Assembly: GCF_003060825.1 (NCBI RefSeq)
Contig: NZ_CP028922.1
Location: 3,806,001-3,870,000, forward strand
DNA length: 64,000 bases
Direction: 5' to 3'
From: Paenibacillus sp. CAA11
Lineage (GTDB): Bacteria; Bacillota; Bacilli; Paenibacillales; Paenibacillaceae
In this document: in pieces, positions 7,600 to 15,290 of the stretch
Position numbering within the stretch: the stretch's first letter is position 1
Layout of the letters: each line of letters begins with the position of its first letter
Translations under genes and position numbers: made by a program
The notes under the pieces: generated by a model
The model's input: only the letters and a program-made list of their open reading frames with translations
Told to the model about the DNA's origin: nothing
Databases searched by the model: none

Positions 7600-8895
7600 A
7601 TGACCATTCTGCGCCAGACCAGAAAAGCTTTTAACCGTAGAAGAGAGCGGGAGCGAAGCAGACAAGCCGTGGTGCGTTCTCTCCAGTCTGGATTTGTCTT
7701 GTCCGCTATTCTAATAGGATTATCTCACCAGATCGGAAGTACCTATGGCGAGTATAACGAGCTTAAGGAGCAGCAGGGGGAAATCTCGGTCTGTCGGGTC
7801 TTCCCTAGCGATGTCATACAGCTGCTTAAACAGCTGGAGACAACACTCATGGAGGCCGAATCACTTCGCAGCAGTCTGCAATCCCCCATGGATCTGGGCG
7901 AAGGCAGGTTCACCTCCTTCCAAGTCACCCATGGGATGTCGCTTCAGGACCTGGAGGCTGCCGTATCAGCGCTGTCTGTGGAGCAGGTTCAGCTTGCCGG
8001 CCAGCTTTCGGAGGTGAACGCCAGGTTCGCGGCTAATCAGACGATCTGGGAACAGCTGAACGTCAAAGCCTCGGAAGCTAACGAGCTGCTAAACCGCCTG
8101 TACGAAGCCGCTGCAGACAATGCATCGAACTGTACCGAGATTAAACAGAACACTCTCCTTCAAGATATCTCTGCGCGTCTGCAGTCTGACCAAGTGCTGC
8201 CGGATTCACAGCGGAGCTCCCTGCAGTCCATCCTTGCATATCTGCAAGCGGTTCAAGCTTATAGCAGCCCGCAGCCCACAGGCCCTGACCGCTTCGCAGA
8301 ACCGCTGGCCGATCCGGACAGCCCACTGACACAGGCTCTCAGACAGCTGGAAGCACCAAATTCGTCTGTGCAGCTAAGTTCGCAGCTCTCCGCTCATTTT
8401 GAAAATTTGAACCAAAGGTTTGAACTTGCCCGCAGCAGTATATCCTCTGCACTTAACGAGCTTGATGCCCGAATGAACAGTCTGCAATCCGCAATTGCGG
8501 CTGAGAAGGCCCGGCTCGAAGAGGAGAGATTGCGCCTGGAAGCCGAGAAAGCTAAACAAGAGGCTGAGAGAGCTCAGCGTGAAGCCGAGGAAAAGGCCAA
8601 ACAGGATGAGCTGAATAAAGAGGAGCTCAAAGAGGAAGAAGCCAAACAAGACAAGCCCAAGGAGGACCTGGCTACTCCTCCCCTTCCTTCTGACGCCGCT
8701 GAAACTGCGCCATCAGATGACTCTGCACAGGTTGGGAAGCCGCCTCAAGAACATGCATCAACTGAGATTGCACCAGAACGTCCAGAGGCTGAAGAGGCGG
8801 ATGCCCCTGAGCCGCTCGGGCCCGTATTTGAACCTGGACCAGATGCGAATACTCCCGCTCCCGATTTAAAATCCGAGCCGGCTCCTAAGGCATAG
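7600..8895 (+). CDS. TapA-position coiled-coil surface protein
   Basis: Not recognisable by sequence as a known family. It has a very basic N-terminus and one hydrophobic segment at about 28-46. The segment ends in STYGEYNE (47-54), reminiscent of SipW-type cleavage sites such as TYAYFS in the TasA of this operon. Two cysteines follow (65 and 178). A Glu/Ala/Lys-rich coiled coil runs from about 285 to 345, and the tail is acidic and Pro-rich. TapA of B. subtilis likewise has an N-terminal hydrophobic segment, Cys residues and an acidic tail, and sits directly before sipW-tasA. A role in anchoring or assembling TasA fibres is inferred from position only. The ribosome site (GAAAGG) is weak. Confidence 0.6.
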   Translation: MTILRQTRKAFNRRRERERSRQAVVRSLQSGFVLSAILIGLSHQIGSTYGEYNELKEQQGEISVCRVFPSDVIQLLKQLETTLMEAESLRSSLQSPMDLGEGRFTSFQVTHGMSLQDLEAAVSALSVEQVQLAGQLSEVNARFAANQTIWEQLNVKASEANELLNRLYEAAADNASNCTEIKQNTLLQDISARLQSDQVLPDSQRSSLQSILAYLQAVQAYSSPQPTGPDRFAEPLADPDSPLTQALRQLEAPNSSVQLSSQLSAHFENLNQRFELARSSISSALNELDARMNSLQSAIAAEKARLEEERLRLEAEKAKQEAERAQREAEEKAKQDELNKEELKEEEAKQDKPKEDLATPPLPSDAAETAPSDDSAQVGKPPQEHASTEIAPERPEAEEADAPEPLGPVFEPGPDANTPAPDLKSEPAPKA

Positions 8896-8933
8896 AAGGG
8901 TTCAATATTCCAGAAATGAAGGAGAACGCCAAA

Positions 8934-9506
8934 ATGCGAATTCGCAAAATCGTCAGCACCCTGTTAAGTTCAGTGCTTCTGCTATTGTTCATGCTTATGG
9001 CCGTATCTGTCATCTTCTCCAGAGCGAGCGGAGGCCAGCCCAGCTTCTTCGGACTCCAGATTAAGACCGTGCTCTCCGGTTCTATGGAGCCGGGAATCCG
9101 GACAGGCTCGATTATCGCCGTCAAACCCGGCGGTGACATGACCCGATTCCAAGAGGGGGATATTATTACCTTCCGCTCGCATGACAAGCTGGTCACTCAC
9201 CGGATTATTGAAGTCGTGAAGAATGGTCAGTCACAGCAGGTCATGTACCGGACCAAGGGAGATCACAACGATGCTCCTGACCTTGAAGCCGTGCCTTCGG
9301 GCAGTGTGATTGGAGAATATAACGGCTTCACCCTTCCCTATGTAGGTTATGCCATGAGCTTTGCCAGCTCCAAAGCAGGCAGTGTCGTGCTGCTTGTCAT
9401 CCCGGGCATTTTACTAATTATCTACTCGTTTGTTTCCTGCTGGAGGGCTCTATCCACGATTGAGAAGCGTGAGCCTTCTGGCCAGAGTCCAGCGGACTCT
9501 GTATGA
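8934..9506 (+). CDS. sipW: Signal peptidase I of the ER/archaeal type (SipW)
   Basis: A membrane signal peptidase that in B. subtilis processes TasA and TapA. The Ser-His dyad of the ER type is visible: Ser50 in SGSMEPG and His89 in VTHRI, where a Lys would be in prokaryotic-type enzymes. There are membrane segments near residues 10-28 and 145-170. ATG 8934 was preferred over 8916 because AAGGAG lies 9 bases before it; this gives 190 aa, the same as B. subtilis SipW. It follows the TapA-position gene by 38 bp and precedes tasA, so a three-gene matrix operon is likely. Confidence 0.92.
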   Translation: MRIRKIVSTLLSSVLLLLFMLMAVSVIFSRASGGQPSFFGLQIKTVLSGSMEPGIRTGSIIAVKPGGDMTRFQEGDIITFRSHDKLVTHRIIEVVKNGQSQQVMYRTKGDHNDAPDLEAVPSGSVIGEYNGFTLPYVGYAMSFASSKAGSVVLLVIPGILLIIYSFVSCWRALSTIEKREPSGQSPADSV

Positions 9507-9509
9507 TGG

Positions 9510-9545
9510 ATGATCCTCTCTGGCGCTTAGACTGCCAGGGATCAT
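9510..9545 (+). repeat. Hairpin between sipW and tasA
   Basis: ATGATCC (9510-9516) and GGATCAT (9539-9545) are perfect complements, with an inner CTGGC/GCCAG pair. No T-run follows. It could stabilise the tasA end of the mRNA or slow polymerase; function is inferred. Confidence 0.5.
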
Positions 9546-9596
9546 ATATAAATAAAACACCCGTAAGAGGGAAAATTTGAGGAGGAATTTATCGGT

Positions 9597-10193
9597 ATGG
9601 GTATCAAGAAAACTTTGGCTCTTGGAGTTGCAACAGCTGCGCTTGGATTCACTTTGGTCGGTGGAGGTACATACGCTTATTTCAGTTCCACAACAGAAAC
9701 TTCAGGCACCTTCGCTTCCGGCACCCTGGATTTGAGCGCCTCTCCAACTACCATCATTAATGTCAGCAATATCAAGCCTGGAGATAAAGCCGTACGCAAC
9801 TTCAAGCTCGTCAACAACGGAACCCTGGATATCGGCCGCGTTCTCCTGAGCACAGATTATACGGTCACCAACCGCGCCGGGGCTCCTGAGAATACCGATG
9901 ATTTCGGCAACCATATCCGCGTTAACTTCCTGGTTAATGCCGATAAAGGGGACCGTGTAATTTACAGCACAACACTGGCCGAACTGAAAAAGCTGACTCC
10001 AGACGCCGTGGAGAACAAAGTATTTGTTCCTTGGCTGGAGGAACGTGGCGGTCTTAAAGCAGGCACTTCCGACCTCCTGACCGTTGAATTCGAATTTGTC
10101 GATAACAACGCCGATCAGAATCAATTCCAAGGAGACGCCCTACAGCTCACTTGGAAATTTGAAGCCAAACAAGGCAAAGGCGAACAAAAATAA
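9597..10193 (+). CDS. tasA: TasA/CalY-family biofilm matrix protein
   Basis: A secreted protein of the TasA/camelysin (M73) family that forms matrix fibres. The signal peptide (residues 1-28) ends GGGTYAYFSS, the typical SipW substrate site. The mature part has the family features: GTLDLSASP, then NIKPGDKAVRNFKLVNNGTLDI, and a C-terminal LTWKFEA strand. GAGGAGG lies 10 bases before the ATG. At 198 aa it is shorter than B. subtilis TasA (261) and close to camelysin. It is the last gene of the matrix operon and is followed by a terminator. Confidence 0.92.
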   Translation: MGIKKTLALGVATAALGFTLVGGGTYAYFSSTTETSGTFASGTLDLSASPTTIINVSNIKPGDKAVRNFKLVNNGTLDIGRVLLSTDYTVTNRAGAPENTDDFGNHIRVNFLVNADKGDRVIYSTTLAELKKLTPDAVENKVFVPWLEERGGLKAGTSDLLTVEFEFVDNNADQNQFQGDALQLTWKFEAKQGKGEQK

Positions 10194-10221
10194 TCACAGG
10201 CTGCAGCCGTGGCAGCTATGA

Positions 10222-10261
10222 AAAGAGATCTTCTCCTAGCAGAGGGTCTCTTTCCCTTTTT
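10222..10261 (+). terminator. Terminator of the matrix operon
   Basis: A 12-bp stem with G-U pairs (10222-10233 with 10242-10253) is followed by CCCTTTTT. It separates tasA from the sinR promoter. Confidence 0.8.
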
Positions 10262-10297
10262 ACATATGGGATTCGGCTATGTTGATAGCCCCTATTC

Positions 10298-10306
10298 TGA
10301 TATAAT
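10298..10306 (+). promoter_or_regulatory. Extended -10 promoter of sinR
   Basis: TGATATAAT is a perfect extended -10 element 35 bp before the GTG start of sinR. No good -35 lies at 16-18 bp, which extended -10 promoters tolerate. Confidence 0.6.
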
Positions 10307-10340
10307 GACGTAAAAAACGATCGAGAGAGGCGTCTTCAAC

Positions 10341-10676
10341 GTGACAGAAAATTTAGGACAGCGTATTCAGCGAATTCGTATGGCAGAAGGCTGCTCTCTA
10401 TCGGAGCTGGCCGAGAAGTCAGGCGTTGCCAAATCCTATTTGAGCAATGTGGAGCGCAATATCCAGTCGAATCCCTCTATTCAATTCATGGAGAAGATTG
10501 CTTCAGCCTTGGGAACTTCCGTTGCCTTCCTGCTTTATGGTGAGCTTCCTGAAGACGAGCCCTTGGACCCGGAGTGGTCAAGCCTTGTCAAAGAAGCCAT
10601 GAACTCTGGAATCAGCAAGCAAGAGTTTAAGGAGTTTCTCGAATTTCAGAAGTGGAAGCTGGGTCAGAAGGAATAG
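10341..10676 (+). CDS. sinR: Biofilm master repressor SinR
   Basis: A 111-aa homologue of B. subtilis SinR over its whole length. Residues 6-61 form the XRE helix-turn-helix (LSELAEKSGVAKSYLSNVER, then NPSIQFMEKIA). Residues 74-108 form the hook domain that SinI binds (DPEWSSLVKEAMNSG, then KQEFKEFLEFQKW). The GTG start has AGAGAGG upstream. In B. subtilis sinI and sinR are adjacent; here sinR follows the matrix operon from its own promoter and sinI is divergent, which separates the two controls. It probably represses the sipW-tasA operon through the boxes at 7401-7593. Confidence 0.93.
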   Translation: MTENLGQRIQRIRMAEGCSLSELAEKSGVAKSYLSNVERNIQSNPSIQFMEKIASALGTSVAFLLYGELPEDEPLDPEWSSLVKEAMNSGISKQEFKEFLEFQKWKLGQKE

Positions 10677-10707
10677 TTTAAATTTTATGAAGATATGATG
10701 AACCCGT

Positions 10708-10752
10708 TTGCTCCCCCCTCTTCAGTTGCGCTACAATGTAACATATACATTG
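10708..10752 (+). promoter_or_regulatory. hemQ promoter with overlapping dyad
   Basis: TTGCTC (10708-10713), an 18-bp spacer and TACAAT (10732-10737) form a promoter. A perfect inverted repeat, CAATGTA-ACATA-TACATTG (10734-10752), overlaps the -10 box and transcription start and touches the GAGGAG ribosome site. It could be an operator or an mRNA hairpin. Confidence 0.6.
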
Positions 10753-10764
10753 AGGAGTGATTAC

Positions 10765-11511
10765 ATGAACGAGGCAGCATTAACTCTGGATGGTTGGTAT
10801 GCACTTCATGACTTCCGGGCCATGGATTGGAACGCATGGAAGGCTGCAGATGATGAGGAGCGGGCTGTTGCCCTTGATGAGCTGCACGTCTTCATGCAGG
10901 AATGGCAGAATATCGAAGAAGCCAAAACTGGAAGCACGGCCGTGTATTCCATCGTTGGGCAGAAAGCGGACTTTGTGATGGTTCACCTGCGGGAAACGCT
11001 TGAGGAACTGAACGCCGTCGAGAACGCTTTCAACAAAACAACCTTCGCCAAATATACAACCAAGGCATACTCTTATGTCAGTATAGTAGAGCTAAGCAAC
11101 TATCTTGGCGGCAACGGAGGAGACCCTTATCAGAACCCGGATATTGTTGCCCGCCTGAAGCCGATTATGCCAAAGTCCAAGCACATCTGCTTCTATCCTA
11201 TGAACAAGAAGCGGGAGCTTGCCGACAATTGGTACATGCTCTCTATGGATGAGCGCCGTGCGCTTATGCGCAGCCATGGGCTGATTGGCAGAAGCTATGC
11301 CGGCAAAGTGAAGCAGATCATAACCGGATCTGTCGGATTCGACGATTGGGAATGGGGCGTAACCCTGTTTGCCGATGACGCGCTTCAGTTCAAGAAGCTG
11401 ATCTATGAGATGCGCTTCGATGAAGTCAGCGCACGCTACGGCGAATTCGGTTCCTTCTATGTAGGTAATCTGCTTACCGTGGAAGGCTTTGAGGAAATGC
11501 TTAAGATTTAA
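10765..11511 (+). CDS. hemQ: Coproheme decarboxylase (HemQ/ChdC)
   Basis: It catalyses the last step of the coproporphyrin-dependent heme pathway of Gram-positives, using peroxide to convert coproheme to heme b. The family resembles chlorite dismutase. Catalytic Tyr144 lies in FYPMNKKR and heme ligand His171 in [13 protein letters not shown]. The C-terminal [15 protein letters not shown] segment is typical. ATG 10765 follows GAGGAGTGATTAC; an upstream GTT/CTG-rich extension overlaps the promoter and was discarded. At 248 aa it is the usual length. It is a single gene between sinR and a bidirectional terminator. Confidence 0.95.
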   Translation: MNEAALTLDGWYALHDFRAMDWNAWKAADDEERAVALDELHVFMQEWQNIEEAKTGSTAVYSIVGQKADFVMVHLRETLEELNAVENAFNKTTFAKYTTKAYSYVSIVELSNYLGGNGGDPYQNPDIVARLKPIMPKSKHICFYPMNKKRELADNWYMLSMDERRALMRSHGLIGRSYAGKVKQIITGSVGFDDWEWGVTLFADDALQFKKLIYEMRFDEVSARYGEFGSFYVGNLLTVEGFEEMLKI

Positions 11512-11535
11512 TTGCTAAAAAATATTTTGTACACA

Positions 11536-11580
11536 AAAAGGTGCCTGGCACGGTTTCACCGCTGCCGCAAGGCACCTTTT
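11536..11580. terminator. Bidirectional terminator after hemQ
   Basis: An 11-bp perfect stem (11536-11546 with 11570-11580) is flanked by T on the plus side and A on the other. It serves hemQ and the convergent ndh operon. Confidence 0.85.
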
Positions 11581-11582
11581 CT

Positions 11583-11837
11583 TTATTCCGCCTCTTCCTT
11601 ATCCAGCAGCCTCAGTGACTCCAGGTATTCGGCGGTTGCCCGGTCCCGGTCCCGGCTCTTCTCCTTGAGCCGTTCAATCGCCGGAAGAATCAGAATGTCC
11701 ACTTCCTTCTGAACATGATAGGCTAAATCATAGCGCTGTACTGATTCCAGAAATGAGCCAACCTCCATTAAGGCATTGTAGCGGTCCAGCTCCTCCCGAG
11801 TCAGCAGCCCTCTCACCTGAACGCTGCAATGTCTCAT
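11583..11837 (-). CDS. Small hypothetical protein co-transcribed with NDH-2
   Basis: An 84-aa charged, probably all-helical soluble protein (about 40% charged residues) with one Cys near the start. No family recognised. GGGAGG lies 11 bases before the ATG, and the start is 2 bp after the stop of the NADH dehydrogenase gene, so the two are translated from one message. The short spacing and shared terminator suggest a function tied to that enzyme, but nothing in the sequence specifies it. Confidence 0.75.
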   Translation of the reverse strand: MRHCSVQVRGLLTREELDRYNALMEVGSFLESVQRYDLAYHVQKEVDILILPAIERLKEKSRDRDRATAEYLESLRLLDKEEAE

Positions 11838-11839
11838 AT

Positions 11840-13033
11840 TTAGAAGATCCTCCCTTTTCGCAGGACAAGAGGTATGCCCCCAATGATGAACAGGTATCTG
11901 AGATCGACAAGCTTCTTCATCTGGGCAGCTGACCAGCCCTTCATCTTCTTATCTCCCACCACCGCAATCGCCTGGCCTCTGCCAAGTGAAGCTACGGTTC
12001 CTTTGTGATTAAAGACGAATTGACGCGGCTGTCCCCCGCGAATGGCTGCCACCACATTCTTCGCGCAAATGACGCCTTGCTGCATGGCAATTTGCGCTGT
12101 TGGCGGGTAAGGCCGCCCCTCCTCATTAAACATCAGGGAGTTATCTCCGATAATGAAGACGTTCTCCAATCCGGGTGCCCGAAGGTACTCATCCACCTTC
12201 ACCCTCCCTCTCGCAGTCTCAAAGCCAGCGGCCTCCACGATGCGGTTGCCGCGAATGCCTCCGGTCCAGACGACCGTTGCTGCATGCAGGGTCTCCCCAC
12301 TGGCCAGCACAACCCCCTCCTTGGTGCACTCCTTAATCGGAGTGCCTAATCGGAAGTCAACGCCCTTCTTGGCAAGCAGCTCCATCGCGTAATCGACCAG
12401 CTCGGGATCAAAGCCGGGAAGCGCCGTAGGCGCGGCCTCCACATTGTAGATATGCACAAGCTTCCGATCTACATCATATTCCTTGCACAGGCGCGGAACC
12501 CGGTCGGCTAACTCTGCTACGAATTCTATGCCGCTGAAGCCGGCGCCCCCTACAACGATGTTGAGCCGGTCTTTGCGGCTCTCATCTGTCTTATACATCG
12601 CAAATTGGTATTCAATATGCTGGCGGATCAAGCGCACAGAGTTGATGCTTCGAATCTTGAAGGCATGCTCTGCCAAACCAGGAATCCCGAAGGATTCCGG
12701 CTCCCCGCCAAGCGCAATGACCAGATAGTCAAAAGATAAAGTACCGTCATCCAGAATCACCTTGCGGTCAGACAGACGGATTTCCCGGACAGAGGATTTC
12801 ACCAGATCGATCTTGAATTCATCAATCAGCTTCGAGATAGGTACCCTGGTTCTATCAATGGAATCCGTTCCAGCCGCAGGCATATGTAAATGTGTAGTAA
12901 AATAATGATAATCATGGCGATTCACGAGCGTCACGTCTGCTTCATTATAGTTCAGTTCCTTCTGTAATCGCTGTGCGGTCAAAATCCCTCCATAACCTGC
13001 ACCCAAGATCACGATTTTAGGTATGGTGCTCAT
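11840..13033 (-). CDS. ndh: Type II NADH dehydrogenase (NDH-2)
   Basis: A membrane-associated flavoprotein that passes electrons from NADH to menaquinone without pumping protons. The FAD-binding Rossmann motif VILGAGYGGI is at the N-terminus. A second dinucleotide motif, VVGGAGFSGIE, appears near residue 160 for NADH. VFIIGDNS marks the C-terminal FAD contact, and TAQIAMQQG is the quinone-site motif typical of NDH-2. GAAGGAG precedes ATG 13033. At 397 aa it has the normal length. It is the first gene of a two-gene operon. A second NDH-2-like gene lies at 19757. Confidence 0.92.
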   Translation of the reverse strand: MSTIPKIVILGAGYGGILTAQRLQKELNYNEADVTLVNRHDYHYFTTHLHMPAAGTDSIDRTRVPISKLIDEFKIDLVKSSVREIRLSDRKVILDDGTLSFDYLVIALGGEPESFGIPGLAEHAFKIRSINSVRLIRQHIEYQFAMYKTDESRKDRLNIVVGGAGFSGIEFVAELADRVPRLCKEYDVDRKLVHIYNVEAAPTALPGFDPELVDYAMELLAKKGVDFRLGTPIKECTKEGVVLASGETLHAATVVWTGGIRGNRIVEAAGFETARGRVKVDEYLRAPGLENVFIIGDNSLMFNEEGRPYPPTAQIAMQQGVICAKNVVAAIRGGQPRQFVFNHKGTVASLGRGQAIAVVGDKKMKGWSAAQMKKLVDLRYLFIIGGIPLVLRKGRIF

Positions 13034-13100
13034 CTCGGTTAGACTCCTTCCGATCGTTAACTCAGTCCATCTCTATATTTGGAATTACACCGAAAAAAAT

Positions 13101-13114
13101 TGTGAAAAATCACA
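13101..13114. promoter_or_regulatory. TGTGA-AAAA-TCACA dyad upstream of ndh
   Basis: A perfect 5-bp dyad with 4-bp spacer lies 68 bp before the ndh start in the 411-bp divergent gap 13034-13444. Half-sites match Rex and Fnr operators, but both use a 6-bp spacer, so identity is uncertain. Apart from this and the promoter at 13372, the gap holds nothing recognisable. Confidence 0.3.
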
Positions 13115-13371
13115 CTTGAAAATCCGTAAAGTTACCGCAAAAACATGCCGTACAAGACCTGTTCTCGCATTATGGCACGCATCAAGCTGCTGTTTTTGGA
13201 GAAAATCGCATTCATAACAATAGAATAGTAAGAAGATTGCCATATATTCGGTGTAGAGTTCTTAAGCATTCTAATGGCTTCCCTTTAAAAGATCAAGAGT
13301 TATTTCGGTCCTATTCTAACGGTATTTTTAGGGACCTTGACAATGCTGAATCCCTCGTTCCACCGTTCACT

Positions 13372-13399
13372 TTGCAAGTTACCGCCTTAAGTTTATAAT
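13372..13399 (+). promoter_or_regulatory. Promoter of the ferredoxin-NADP reductase gene
   Basis: TTGCAA (13372-13377), a 16-bp spacer and TATAAT (13394-13399) lie 45 bp before the start codon. Confidence 0.7.
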
Positions 13400-13444
13400 A
13401 AAGTAGAATTGACAATTTCATTATTATTTGGAGGTGCTTAATCT

Positions 13445-14446
13445 TTGTCGGACCAACAAAATAACGGTGGACTCACCGATTTGATTATTATTGGCGGAGG
13501 GCCTGCAGGCATGTTCGCCGCTTTCTATGGAGGAATGCGCCAAGCATCCGTGAAATTAATCGAAAGCATGCCGCAGCTGGGGGGCCAGCTTGCTGCCTTG
13601 TATCCTGAGAAATATATCTATGATGTAGCAGGCTTCCCGAAGGTTACCGCTCAAGAGCTGGTCAACAATCTGAATGAACAACTGGGTCTATTCAACCCAG
13701 AGATCCTTCTGGAAGAGAAGGTTCAATATGTTGAGAAGAAGGACGAGCGGCACTTTGTTGTCACTACAGACAAAGGTGTTCATGAAGCTAAAGCTGTCAT
13801 CATCACCGCTGGCGTAGGCGCCTTTGAACCTCGCCGTCTGGAGCTGGAAGGAGCCGAACGTTACGAGAAGGCGAACCTGCACTATTTCGTCAGCGATCTT
13901 AACGCCTTCCGCGGCCGCAAGGTTCTGATCAGCGGCGGCGGCGATTCTGCCGTAGACTGGGCACTGATGCTTGAGCCGATTGCTGAGCAGGTCACTCTAA
14001 TCCATCGGCGGGACAAGTTCCGCGCACATGAACACAGTGTAGAGAACCTGCTGGCTTCCAGCGTTAATGTCATTACACCAACAGAAATCACCGAGCTTCA
14101 TGGAGAAGACCGCATTGAACGCGTCACCCTCTCCCATGTGAAGACCAAAGAGACCCAAGAGGTAGAAGTGGATGACGTCATTGTCAACTTCGGCTTTGTC
14201 TCCTCCCTTGGACCTATCTCCGAATGGGGCATTCAAATTGAGAGTAATTCCATTGTCGTCGATTCCCGGATGGAAACCTCGGTTCCAGGTATCTTTGCCG
14301 CAGGTGATATCACTACTTATCCCGGCAAGCTCAAGCTGATCGCTGTTGGCTTTGGCGAAGCCCCTACGGCCGTTAACAACGCCAAGGTGTATTTGGATCC
14401 GGATGCGAAGCTTTCTCCCGGCCACAGCAGCAATATGAAATTGTAA
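13445..14446 (+). CDS. yumC: Ferredoxin/flavodoxin-NADP+ reductase, YumC type
   Basis: A thioredoxin-reductase-like flavoprotein that transfers electrons between NADPH and ferredoxin or flavodoxin. FAD motif [10 protein letters not shown] is at residue 14 and NADPH motif ISGGGDSAV near 160. [10 protein letters not shown] follows and binds the 2'-phosphate. The redox CxxC of true thioredoxin reductases is missing, which fixes the YumC assignment. AAGDITT near the C-terminus contacts FAD. The start is TTG, with TTGGAGGT 8 bases upstream. At 333 aa it has the family length. It is transcribed alone, away from ndh. Confidence 0.92.
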   Translation: MSDQQNNGGLTDLIIIGGGPAGMFAAFYGGMRQASVKLIESMPQLGGQLAALYPEKYIYDVAGFPKVTAQELVNNLNEQLGLFNPEILLEEKVQYVEKKDERHFVVTTDKGVHEAKAVIITAGVGAFEPRRLELEGAERYEKANLHYFVSDLNAFRGRKVLISGGGDSAVDWALMLEPIAEQVTLIHRRDKFRAHEHSVENLLASSVNVITPTEITELHGEDRIERVTLSHVKTKETQEVEVDDVIVNFGFVSSLGPISEWGIQIESNSIVVDSRMETSVPGIFAAGDITTYPGKLKLIAVGFGEAPTAVNNAKVYLDPDAKLSPGHSSNMKL

Positions 14447-14470
14447 TTAAAAATACATTACAGGAAACAA

Positions 14471-14532
14471 ACAAGGGTATCTTAACTTCGAACGCTCTGA
14501 TCCAAAATTGCGCGAAGGAGAGATACCCTTGT
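14471..14532 (+). promoter_or_regulatory. Stem-loop covering the start of the Zn-ribbon gene
   Basis: ACAAGGGTATCT (14471-14482) and AGATACCCTTGT (14521-14532) are perfect 12-bp complements. CTTCG (14486-14490) pairs further with CGAAG (14513-14517). The Shine-Dalgarno GAAGGAG (14514-14520) and TTG start (14529) lie in the 3' arm, so translation could be blocked when folded. No T-run follows. Confidence 0.55.
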
Positions 14533-14783
14533 CTTATATATGCCCGTTATGTAATGGCTTGACTTCCTTACAGGAGGTTTGCCCCTCCTGTCGAAATCCG
14601 CTTGTAGATAACGGACGGCTGGAAGATTACGCAGGCCCATACAGCCCATACGGCTCTGCAGATCAATATCAAACAAGACAATTGAGCTTGCAGAACAGCT
14701 GTGAACATGTAGCTGAATGCTTCCACTGCCATGAAGCTTATACTTATGCTGTCGTCCTTTGGGAGAATCCAGGCCTACTGTAA
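14529..14783 (+). CDS. Small zinc-ribbon-like protein
   Basis: An 84-aa protein of unknown function. YICPLCNG and CPSCRNPL form one CxxC...CxxC knuckle at residues 4-24. A second Cys/His cluster (CEHVAECFHCHEAY) lies near residues 60-73. Both look able to bind metal. TTG 14529 has GAAGGAG at 8 bases; an earlier TTG has none. It lies 82 bp after the ferredoxin reductase and may share its transcript. The initiation region is inside a strong stem-loop. Confidence 0.7.
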   Translation: MSYICPLCNGLTSLQEVCPSCRNPLVDNGRLEDYAGPYSPYGSADQYQTRQLSLQNSCEHVAECFHCHEAYTYAVVLWENPGLL

Positions 14784-14822
14784 CCCTATAAGTCTATTTA
14801 TTTACTGCATAAAGACCGCCGA

Positions 14823-14969
14823 CTAGTGTAGTGTTGTTGTTATTAATTCCATACTTAACTCGCGCTTATGAATCTCCGCCAACAGCAGTGCAATGAATTC
14901 CCGTTCCAGTTGAAGCTCATTGGCCATTCGGTACGAATCCAGCAGCATCTCATCTGTTAACAGCGCCAT
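14823..14969 (-). CDS. sda: Sporulation checkpoint inhibitor Sda
   Basis: A 48-aa helical hairpin protein. LTDEMLLDSYRMANELQLER, followed by EFIALLLAEIHKRELS, matches Bacillus Sda along its length. Known Sda binds histidine kinase KinA and stops the Spo0A phosphorelay when DNA replication is disturbed. The ATG at 14969 has AAAGGATGG upstream. The -10 box TAGAAT (15011-15006) and -35 TTGTTC (15034-15029) form a plausible promoter. Four DnaA boxes sit just upstream, as in B. subtilis, where DnaA activates sda. Confidence 0.85.
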   Translation of the reverse strand: MALLTDEMLLDSYRMANELQLEREFIALLLAEIHKRELSMELITTTLH

Positions 14970-15043
14970 CCATATCCCATCCTTTCTTCTATTATTTTCC
15001 TCTTTATTCTAGCAACAAAGTGAATAGAGAACAAGCGTTCTGG

Positions 15044-15144
15044 TTATCCACAACTCCTTGTGGAAATCCTGTGAATAAAATGTTGGTAAACCTCGAAACT
15101 ACGCAATCATCAATAGGGGATAATGTGGATAAAAGTTATACACA
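15044..15144. promoter_or_regulatory. Four consensus DnaA boxes upstream of sda
   Basis: TTATNCACA matches occur at 15044-15052 (TTATCCACA), 15070-15078 (reverse, TTATTCACA), 15124-15132 (reverse, TTATCCACA) and 15136-15144 (TTATACACA). The first lies 10 bp upstream of the presumed sda -35 box. The remaining part of the gap to 15290 shows nothing else. Confidence 0.8.
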
Positions 15145-15290
15145 GGCAGGTTTACTCGAATGTCCTCAAGAAAAAAGAATCTACTTTTTTTTCAAAACAG
15201 ACAATTCTAGTTAACAAAACTAGTGAGTTTCCCCGGTTTCTATGTGTCATTAACCTCTCCTTCCTCTGCACAAACCGCTGCTGTCGTTAA

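Noticed and set aside
8482-8660. Short tandem repeat in the TapA-position gene
   Set aside because: The Glu/Ala/Lys pattern is an ordinary coiled-coil bias; nucleotide repeats are not exact.
13101-13114. Rex operator
   Set aside because: Half-sites fit but the spacer is 4 rather than 6 bp; kept only as an unassigned dyad.
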